A program made the translations under genes and the position numbers. A stretch of 64,000 bases of DNA. Source: Rhynochetos jubatus (lineage: Eukaryota > Chordata > Aves > Eurypygiformes > Rhynochetidae). This document shows positions 49,701 through 64,000 of this stretch, piece by piece. Within the stretch, counting starts at the first letter, position 1. Each line of letters opens with the position of its first letter. Where the stretch lies: positions 11,864,664-11,928,663 of the forward strand of contig CM050653.1 in the NCBI GenBank assembly GCA_027574665.1, read 5' to 3'. The notes below the pieces were generated by a model. The model ran no database searches. It had not been told where the DNA came from and saw nothing but the letters and a program-made list of their open reading frames with translations.

Positions 49701-51315
49701 AGCTATATATATGCAGTGCTTTCTGTTAGAGCTCTTGGAATTTGTGTAGGGTCGAAGAGTGGGGGCTAAACATAACTTGATTTTCAAATCTGCTTTGTTG
49801 GATGAGCCACTGCTATGTCAGAGATAATGACAGATCAGGCTTATCTTACACTTGATGAATTCTGTGAGTTGTAATTGAAGCTTTGAGGGCAGCTGGCATC
49901 TTTCGATGTAAGGCAGCTGAAGTACTTCAAACAGAGATTTGCCCTTGGGAGACATTTCATTTTATCAGAAATTGTAAAAAGATCCATTTTATCCAGCAAA
50001 TCCTGCAGTATTAGGGCTGTCTAGCTCTTGGGGCCTCAAATTCCTTGACTAAACATGGAGTTAGGAAACAGGGAGTGTCAACACTACACATCTGAAGTAG
50101 GCACTTCTGCTTGTCGGAGCTGACTTGCCATGGTGATGTAGGAGCGATGTCGGTGAGGAGGAATTCAGTACTTAGGCCGGGGGTAAGTCTTCATGAGGGA
50201 AATGCTTCAGGGCGTTGTCCTGTAAACAGGACACTAACCAGGGTAGGTCTCTTCGTTGCTTTTTGCTGTTGCCAAATTGCTTCAGTATTGCTATCCATTA
50301 ATTTGTCCTCGTCTCTTTATTCATTACTTATGAATCTGCTCAGAAAAAAAAACCATCAGAAAACTGGAGTTCATAATTGTGAAAAGCATATGCTCATGTT
50401 CACCGAAATGTGAATATTCCGTAGGACAGAAGGGCATTTCTGACTGTATTAGAAACGGAGCTGATTCAGTTTTTACTAACTAAAGGGATGTTTTGAATTT
50501 CAGGCGCATTATGCGAGAAGGTCCCGCAGTGCGACGAGGAAGCGTAAACGTGACGAGTCTGAAACCCCTCGGTCCGTGGCACGCAGTCGCAGCTCCTCTC
50601 GCACGCCACGGGATGTTTCTGGTCTTCGTGATGAGAAGGTTGGTTGCAGTTATTTACCTCTATAGCAATTAAAACAGCATGATTGTGCTTGAGCCAGCTT
50701 CTGGGAAACTCCACAGTAGGCTGGTTATGCTTGTCAGGAGTTTGTCTTCTTCCTCTTTGCAGCTTCACTTTGTTCGTTTGAACCTGTACTTCAAAAGTGC
50801 CTGGTTCATTCTTAAAAATAAGGTGTGATAATACAGACGAAGAAAGTACACTTTAAATTTTTGTCCGTAAATGCCAGTATGAAGGAGGAGTTCTACCAAC
50901 TGTGGAGTTCCACCTCTAGTAAGTTAGGAATTCCAGGGATAGCACGACCGTAGCGTTGGCGTACTGGAAAGAGAAGGGTTTTGCTACGGAGGATGAGTGT
51001 GTATTGCAGTGATCCTGCTGCAGCTGGTGGCCTGTGTTGGGTGTGAGTTGATGTCTTGTTAAAATCATCGAGCTTAGTGGGTTTTTTTAGAGGCAAAGCC
51101 AGTTACCTGGGTTACTGAGGAAGTGACTCTGCATGTTTGCTTGCTTGTTTGTTTTTAAACAGATGGTGAAGAAGGTTAAGACTATGGCAAAGAAAGCTCA
51201 GAAGAAAATGAATCGCCTGGGCAGGAAGGGTGAGTCAGACAGACACATCTTTGACTTGAAGCCAAAACATCTGCTGGCTGGAAAGAGAAAGTCTGGTAAA
51301 ACACAGAGAAGATAA
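40658..51315 (+). CDS. GTPBP4: GTPBP4 (NOG1), nucleolar GTP-binding protein 4; 17 coding exons
   Basis: This is the GTPase NOG1, which joins pre-60S ribosomal particles in the nucleolus and nucleoplasm. Coding exons: 40658-40705, 41464-41634, 42919-43022, 43100-43236, 43834-43934, 44295-44387, 44905-45096, 45185-45250, 45890-45979, 46376-46486, 46753-46830, 46940-46991, 47367-47467, 48354-48551, 49412-49477, 50504-50638, 51163-51315. Joined they give 1896 nt, 631 residues plus stop, without a frame break. As I recall, human GTPBP4 has 634 residues and also 17 exons. The product starts MALYNFKKI. It has an N-terminal NOG domain (to about 165), then a G domain with GYPNVGKS at 175-182, DTPG at 221-224 and NKCD at 289-292. 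The NOG C-terminal region follows, then an acidic Glu-rich helix (about 449-500) and a very basic tail with RKRKR. All introns are GT-AG except the one after exon 14, which is GC-AG. The gene is convergent with IDI1. Confidence 0.97.
41464..41634 (+). CDS. GTPBP4: GTPBP4 coding exon 2
   Basis: Residues 17-73 ([20 protein letters not shown] ... FPKLD), from the acceptor ttgcag to the donor GAT|GTAAGT. It holds the strongly conserved basic start of the NOG N-terminal domain. Confidence 0.95.
42919..43022 (+). CDS. GTPBP4: GTPBP4 coding exon 3
   Basis: Residues 74-107 ([20 protein letters not shown] ...) plus two bases of codon 108. The donor is AA|GTAAGG. Intron 3 is only 77 bp. Confidence 0.95.
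43100..43236 (+). CDS. GTPBP4: GTPBP4 coding exon 4
   Basis: This exon completes codon 108 and encodes residues 109-153 ([20 protein letters not shown] ...), still in the helical N-terminal domain. The donor is AAG|GTGTGT. Confidence 0.95.
43834..43934 (+). CDS. GTPBP4: GTPBP4 coding exon 5 (G1/P-loop)
   Basis: Residues 154-187. It carries the P-loop GYPNVGKS at 175-182, which binds the GTP phosphates. The acceptor is tttcag and the donor AAG|GTACGT. Confidence 0.95.
44295..44387 (+). CDS. GTPBP4: GTPBP4 coding exon 6 (G2)
   Basis: Residues 188-218. It includes the switch I region [10 protein letters not shown], whose threonines are typical of OBG/NOG GTPases. The acceptor is ttttaag and the donor CAG|GTAAGA. 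Confidence 0.95.
44905..45096 (+). CDS. GTPBP4: GTPBP4 coding exon 7 (G3)
   Basis: Residues 219-282. It opens with [16 protein letters not shown], in which DTPG at 221-224 is the G3 motif. The acceptor is ttttag and the donor AAG|GTAGGT. Confidence 0.95.
45185..45250 (+). CDS. GTPBP4: GTPBP4 coding exon 8 (G4)
   Basis: Residues 283-304, [20 protein letters not shown] and on. NKCD at 289-292 is the guanine-specificity motif. The donor is CAG|GTTAGA. Confidence 0.95.
45890..45979 (+). CDS. GTPBP4: GTPBP4 coding exon 9 (G5 region)
   Basis: Residues 305-334, [20 protein letters not shown] and on. The ETST segment is in the expected G5 place. The donor is GAG|GTAAGT. Confidence 0.94.
46376..46486 (+). 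CDS. GTPBP4: GTPBP4 coding exon 10
   Basis: Residues 335-371 ([20 protein letters not shown] ...), just after the G domain. The acceptor is ctttcag and the donor AAG|GTAGGC. Confidence 0.94.
46753..46830 (+). CDS. GTPBP4: GTPBP4 coding exon 11
   Basis: Residues 372-397 ([20 protein letters not shown] ...), a basic linker. The acceptor is atttcag and the donor TCG|GTAAGT. Confidence 0.94.
46940..46991 (+). CDS. GTPBP4: GTPBP4 coding exon 12
   Basis: Residues 398-414 plus one base ([17 protein letters not shown]), the start of the NOG C-terminal domain. The donor is CAG A|GTAAGT. Confidence 0.94.
47367..47467 (+). CDS. GTPBP4: GTPBP4 coding exon 13
   Basis: Residues 415-448 ([20 protein letters not shown] ...), the conserved NOG C-terminal core. 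The acceptor is ttttaag and the donor AGG|GTGAGT. Confidence 0.94.
48354..48551 (+). CDS. GTPBP4: GTPBP4 coding exon 14 (ends at a GC donor)
   Basis: Residues 449-514, a charged helical stretch ([20 protein letters not shown] ... PRMPRTAKK). The acceptor is tctaag. The exon ends AAA AAG and is followed by GCAAGT, so the intron starts with GC. The next exon continues in frame with [10 protein letters not shown], which confirms the junction. Retention of this intron would add ASIERNL and a stop. Confidence 0.93.
49412..49477 (+). CDS. GTPBP4: GTPBP4 coding exon 15
   Basis: Residues 515-536, [20 protein letters not shown] and DD. The acceptor is tttacag and the donor GAT|GTAAGT. Confidence 0.94.
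50504..50638 (+). CDS. GTPBP4: GTPBP4 coding exon 16 (basic, Ser/Arg-rich)
   Basis: Residues 537-581, starting [25 protein letters not shown] is a likely nuclear/nucleolar targeting patch. Compared with the human protein as I remember it (AHYAVQARRS), three residues are absent, which accounts for 631 versus 634. The donor is AAG|GTTGGT. Confidence 0.93.
51163..51315 (+). CDS. GTPBP4: GTPBP4 coding exon 17 with stop
   Basis: Residues 582-631 ([20 protein letters not shown] ... KSGKTQRR) and TAA. It forms the lysine-rich C-terminal tail of NOG1. Confidence 0.95.
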   Translation: MVKKVKTMAKKAQKKMNRLGRKGESDRHIFDLKPKHLLAGKRKSGKTQRR

Positions 51316-51327
51316 GCAGTCCTCTGA

Positions 51328-51333
51328 ATTAAA
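51328..51333 (+). terminator. GTPBP4: Putative GTPBP4 poly-A signal ATTAAA
   Basis: ATTAAA lies 13 bp after the stop, with a T/G-rich stretch (cctgtcttctgtttt) beginning about 30 bp further on. I see no AATAAA on this strand up to 53.3 kb, so a very short 3' UTR is the simplest reading. Confidence 0.45.
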
Positions 51334-51339
51334 CCCAAG

Positions 51340-53340
51340 TTTATTGAAACCAACTCCTAGTCCTGTCTTCTGTTTTAGCAATACAGAGTGTTTAGAAAGC
51401 ACACGGTTTGTGTTGGTGGTTGAGATACTTGAAGGTCAGAGGAGGAAAGTCCTGACAGCTGGATCTTGCAGTTCCAAGCAATACCATGAGAAACGTGTCG
51501 GCACCAGTGGCAGAAAAAAGTACCACTTCGTTCCATTTTCTTACTACTGCCTCGCACATAGTAAAGCATTTACACCTCTCTGTAAAACTAGACTTTAAAT
51601 GAGGTTGAATCTGGCAGTGTGAACCACCTGTTAATGACTGCCATTGGAATTAAGGTGTTGCGTCAGGCAGGTGGGGTGTTTGTTTGGCATTCAGATGAGT
51701 TCTGTGATGCAAGCACAGTAAGTGATGGGTTTATGTTGCAGGCAAAGGCTGAAATCATCAGGGAAGCAGGGGCATACTGGCAAGCACCGCACAGAGCTGG
51801 TGTCAGGCGCTGGGCCAGCGTGGGATGAGTGGGAGAAGCACTTGCCCGTTCACAGAGCTGAGCGGTGACTGAAGCTGGAGGAGTGATTGCGGTTTTACTA
51901 CTGCCCTGCCACCTGTAAGAACCTGGAACAGCACGGGCAGGGAAGGCTATAGCTCCCAGCTTCTGATACTTCCGATCAGTATTCCAGATACTACAAATAG
52001 GGATCAGACTGGAATGTCCTGAATTCATGTCAAGTATGCTGTTGCGATCCTCTGCTCAGCAAGATGTTTTCTCTTAGAGGCTGAGAGACAAAAATTCTGT
52101 ACCTGTTCAGGGCAAAACACCTTGTCACGTGTGAAACACTCTTTTTGTCCCTAGTTGGTCAAGAGTAAGGTAGGAATTAGCTAGAGGTCAGTAAAATTAT
52201 GCATTGTAAATGTGTTGCTGGGAAAAGACACTTAAAATGCACAATTTTAAGAAATGCACATCAAAACCAAACAGAACCTCAAAAAGGTAAGGGGGAAGAA
52301 TCCTTAAATTATTGGGTTTTTTAAACTATTTTTAATTACAACAGGGTAAGAAGAGTGTGTAGGTGTCACACACCTGAGGGATTTGGAAGCACTGTAGCAA
52401 ACTTCACGTTCCTTACACACATTATTTCTGCTGCAGGAGATGCCTGGGCAGCTTTTGCTCCGAGCTGGCCACTTGAAGTAGGAAGGTAGAACTTGGTTGA
52501 AAACGAACATGTGCCCTGCTACTCCCCACCACCCAGTCATCTATAGCATAGCCATGTCAGGGATTGTTCTCCATGTGGCTGGAAAGAAAACAGCAGTCTG
52601 AGGCTTGAGGTTGGGTATTTTAATCGTAATCTCACCTTCAGGAAATCCATATGTGAAGTACTGGAAAAGTATGCTATGTATTACTAGGGTAAGGTGGCTC
52701 ATGGCTCTGAATTCAGGGAGCTGTTACACAGCACTACGGTTCCCTCGCCCGCTGCTGTTTGCTTCTGGCACAGACACTTCAGTGCTGCAGTCACAGCCGG
52801 GTGAGAAACATGCTAAACGGGGAAAAGTAGTTTTACCTTGAAACCCGATGCTGACTATACAGCCACGGTTAGCATGCAAGGAGAAGTGGTACCACCAACA
52901 TCCTGTTTCATCAGGACATCTCTGGGAGAAGTTAAGAAAGCTAGATGGAGCAGTCTGCTAACAGAAGACATCACAGTTAAGCATTTTTTCTGGGGGGAAA
53001 AACCCCAGCCCCCCAAATCTTTACTTCAGATATACTTGATTATTTCTCTTACTGAAAGAAGCCTTCCATTTTAATCTTACTAGCATTGCCCGCAAGGTCT
53101 CGTACTGTGCTCGTGTCTGATTAACAGAAACTAAGCCCTGCTGTAAGCCCAGCAACTGTCAGCCTCGACTTTTGGAGTTCACGGCATTCGAGTTTTCTGG
53201 GAATGGCTGTTACAGTAGATCTTGCAGGGAAAAAATGCTTGTATCAAGATAGGTTTCTTGTTTGGAAGGTGGAGAAGAACGCGTTATCCTTTCTCCAAAG
53301 ACAGGCCGCTTCCTCTGTTAGATATTTACACTGGGTGTAA
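51340..53340. other. Intergenic spacer between convergent genes
   Basis: This lies between the GTPBP4 and IDI1 3' ends. I see no exon, RNA gene or named repeat. The short open frames carry no motif. Confidence 0.55.
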
Positions 53341-53358
53341 TTAACCTTTTTTTTAAAA

Positions 53359-53364
53359 TTTATT
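53359..53364 (-). terminator. IDI1: Putative IDI1 poly-A signal AATAAA
   Basis: The + strand tttatt gives AATAAA on the IDI1 strand, about 735 bp beyond the stop codon. It would define a 3' UTR of roughly 750 nt. An ATTAAA near 53070 is an alternative. Confidence 0.4.
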
Positions 53365-54099
53365 TAAGAGACGTCCAGTGCTTCATCATCACCTAACTAG
53401 GAAGGGGGTGGGAGGGGGAAGCCCAAACAACCCCCCAGTGTTTATATCAAAAGCCGTGGCATATACTGCAGCACTTCAAAGCGAAACTCAGTCCACACAG
53501 ACAATCCAATTACTTAGGCTTTTATGTGCTTGGTTAATTATAGAGTACAGTAGCTGGAGAGAGTTGCTTTCTGCAATTACAATCATCCTGATTACTTGGA
53601 ATTAATTGGGTTTTTCTTCAGGCAACTAGTCTTCTCAACATCAATGCAGAACTCAATTCTTCCGTAGTCACTGTTCTAGAAGGCGTAGTCATGTACAGCT
53701 GGGAACGTACCAGCTCCTCGGAAGGAGCTGGACAGGAGACACCTAAGCTCCCTCACAGCCGGTGTAGTTACACCAGGAAGTAAGAGCAACCTGGGGCACA
53801 AACACTGGCTGAGGATGGTTTGTATCGCTCGAGGCAACAGAGAAAGATGAACCCAGGGGGTTTCTTACGTTACCCTCACCCATTTTACATGATACCAAAG
53901 ATTCACTCGCCCAAGAGAACAGGGCTGGGAGGAGAGGAAGGGAAGAGAGGAGAAAAATCGTTGGCTATAACCATCTCTGTACAAAGTTATTTGTTAACTG
54001 CTCCAGCTGGACAACTTCCCTGCACTCCAGTCGGGAATTACATGGTGTTAATAAGACAGCACATCACTGCCAGCCTTCGGCACCTTCCACCCCAGCCAT

Positions 54100-62387
<8,288 letters not shown>

Positions 62388-62392
62388 CGCCC

Positions 62393-62402
62393 GTCACCCC
62401 GC
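62393..62402 (+). promoter_or_regulatory. Weak SRE-like motif next to a CCAAT box
   Basis: GTCACCCCGC matches the sterol regulatory element ATCACCCCAC at 8 of 10 positions. A CCAAT box follows 5 bp later at 62408-62412. It may lie within the IDI1 5' UTR. Confidence 0.3.
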
Positions 62403-62407
62403 TGCCG

Positions 62408-62412
62408 CCAAT
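62408..62412 (+). promoter_or_regulatory. CCAAT box near the IDI1 start
   Basis: A perfect CCAAT in ccgccaatggc, 21 bp upstream of the IDI1 long-form ATG. NF-Y sites beside SREs are characteristic of sterol-regulated genes. Confidence 0.45.
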
Positions 62413-62431
62413 GGCAGCGCCCCCAAACAAC

Positions 62432-62439
62432 GACGTCAC
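62432..62439 (+). promoter_or_regulatory. CRE-like motif GACGTCAC
   Basis: The core ACGTCA lies about 46 bp upstream of the IDI1 ATG. CREB-type factors act together with SREBP on several sterol genes. Function here is inferred. Confidence 0.35.
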
Positions 62440-62450
62440 CGAATCGCCCG

Positions 62451-62460
62451 ATCGCCCCAC
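62451..62460 (+). promoter_or_regulatory. IDI1: SRE-like motif ATCGCCCCAC
   Basis: One base differs from the LDLR sterol regulatory element ATCACCCCAC. The site lies 64 bp upstream of the IDI1 long-form start, with CRE-like and CCAAT motifs between. IDI1 is a known SREBP-2 target, so this is a good candidate site. Confidence 0.5.
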
Positions 62461-62639
62461 TGCGGCGCGGGATGCCCAGGAGGTGGGACTAACAGTGACA
62501 GAGGGAGGGAAAGGCGTCGGGCTCAGCCAACCGCAACGGGGCTAGGTGGAGAGACTGACTAGTATGGAGAGGGGATAACGGCGAGCTGGCCAATGGGAGC
62601 GGGCAGGAGGTGTCAGGCCGCGGCCCCGCCCAGCGGGGC

Positions 62640-64000
62640 GCAGCCATTTCCGGCAGGACGGGCGGTGGCGGGGCTGTAGGTACCGGGCAGCGGAGACTCG
62701 CGCTTTGTTCCGAGCTGAGCGTCGATGGCCACACGGCGTTCCGGGACGCCTTTCGTCACCAGCCGCCGCGGGAGGTGGCACCAAGGCCCGTTGATTGTGG
62801 GGATGGGCCGGTGCACGCAGCCGCATGGCGGAACCTGCGCCAAGGCAGGCGGGCAGGCCGGGGCGTGGCAGGCGCGGTACAGGCCACGCAGGGCACCGCC
62901 GGCGAGCAGCCTGTCTCGTAGCATACTATTGCTGTGACTATCAAAGGTGAAAGGCCCATTTATCTTCCCCCAGTAATCAGGGGTGTGGAATATTTCTAAC
63001 ATGAAGCACTGCTTCATGTCTTTTCAGCCTTCCACACCAAAGTGCCGGCCTACAGATGTGCCTGTGCTTGTGACCGCTGCTCCTGGACTGACTGGTACTG
63101 GGAATGTTCTTCCATGTGGGTGCTGCAACCACGAGACTGTAGAGTTGCAGGTTTCTTGGCAGTCCATTTAGTCTTGGACGTTTGCTTTGCTGCATCCCTT
63201 GAATTAAAGAGGTTAAATGTGTGCCATGCAGATCACAGCCTGTGGCGTTCTCGGAGGTGAGGAATATTGGCCAGTTGTCTGCCCCCCTTCACCAACAGCT
63301 ACAATTTGTAGAAGACAGTTACTGCGATAGTCAAGCTCTGAAATGGCCTAACTTGTTCAGTTCTTAAGGGACAGAGAAAGAAACACAGTTTCCAGATCAG
63401 AATCAAGTGTAGGCAGGGCACCAAGATGAACTGCTCAGATAGGGTAGCTCTAGATAGGCACAGATGCCCAATCTAGAGGCAGAGGAACTTTAATACCAGC
63501 CTCTGTAGAAATTTCACACCACCATCCTTGAGCACCTACTGAGCAAGACTTACTTTGCTGGCTTACAGCCTGCCTGTAGATTTGGATTTATGGTTAGGTG
63601 CCATAAAAGGCCTAGAAATGACGCTCCACATATCTTGGAGACACTGCTCTTTCTGATTGCATCTCAGCTCACATTGTAGCATTTCAGTCTGGTTTATTTT
63701 GATTTTTCCTGTGATCAGGACAGATGGCTTTTCATTTAGAGGTAGCATTAGCAGAACATAATGTTCAAACTGACAGTATCTTGCAAGAGGGGTATCTTAC
63801 AGGGGTTCCCCTGTGCAGAGCTTGATGAAGGGATGGTAAGGACAGGAGGTGGTTTGAGTGGAAGCCACGTGAAACCAGCAGAAAGCATCAAAAGTAAAAA
63901 CCAAAAAGAATATGGCAGCTGCTGCATATTCCTTGAACTATAGAAAATACAACATAAGAACATTAATGTTAATATTGTATTATTCATGAATACATTACAA
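62640..64000 (+). other. Presumed WDR37 5' non-coding exon and start of intron 1
   Basis: By synteny the rightward transcript should start near the ETS-like site at 62647. No WDR37 protein sequence is visible to the end of the window, so this stretch would be 5' UTR and intron. A donor site cannot be chosen from sequence alone. From about 62950 onward I see ordinary AT-leaning sequence with no repeat or RNA gene. Confidence 0.35.

Noticed and set aside
49853-49920. Second C/D-like pair (TTGATGA ... CTGA) in GTPBP4 intron 15
   Set aside because: The C box has T at the purine position and the flanks do not form a stem.
62983-63260. Possible WDR37 coding exon
   Set aside because: None of the translations resembles the WDR37 N-terminus or a WD repeat.

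Overview
This is vertebrate nuclear DNA, and almost certainly bird. The dispersed repeats are CR1 LINE 3' ends (the box ending in aggtcccttccaaccc followed by octamer tails such as tctgtgaa) and solo LTRs of an avian endogenous retrovirus type whose + strand ends in aaccacaaca. The genes have small introns and CpG-island promoters. The LTR family suggests a bird outside the Galliformes, but the species cannot be fixed from the sequence.

Layout. From 1 to about 40 kb I find no exon I can support. This interval holds CR1 fragments (1-118, 8340-8400, 9316-9385, 12616-12765, 23353-23908, 25790-26492, 32211-32394, 34335-34532, 38810-38908), two solo LTRs (11014-11680, 32896-33488), a pair of related 165-bp segments that I cannot assign (11771-11935 and 14171-14336), short simple repeats, and a few open frames of unknown meaning. 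From about 40.0 to 51.3 kb lies GTPBP4 (NOG1, a nucleolar GTPase of 60S ribosome assembly) on the + strand: 17 coding exons, 631 residues, fully intact, with a CpG-island promoter. From 54.1 to 62.4 kb lies IDI1 (isopentenyl-diphosphate delta-isomerase 1) on the - strand: 5 coding exons, intact, encoding a 284-residue long form and a 227-residue short form. Its introns hold a composite CR1 (about 56600-59090) and a solo LTR (60929-61671), both antisense to the gene. The IDI1 first exon sits in a second CpG island (about 61.9-62.9 kb). From human synteny, the rightward transcript leaving this island should be WDR37, but only its promoter or 5' non-coding part and first-intron sequence would fit in the window.

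The gene order GTPBP4(+) - IDI1(-) - [WDR37(+)] matches human 10p15.3 apart from IDI2, of which I see no copy. GTPBP4 and IDI1 are convergent, with 2.8 kb between their stop codons. IDI1 serves isoprenoid and sterol synthesis and GTPBP4 serves ribosome biogenesis; nothing indicates that they act together, and the linkage is simply conserved synteny.

The best leads are an IDI1 leader exon that looks like a mitochondrial presequence and joins through a tandem CAGTAG acceptor; an SRE-like/CRE-like/CCAAT cluster beside the IDI1 start; a GC-AG intron in GTPBP4; an unexplained diverged repeat pair at 11.8 and 14.2 kb; and a 269-codon open frame at 19.0-19.8 kb. I found no clearly new biological system.
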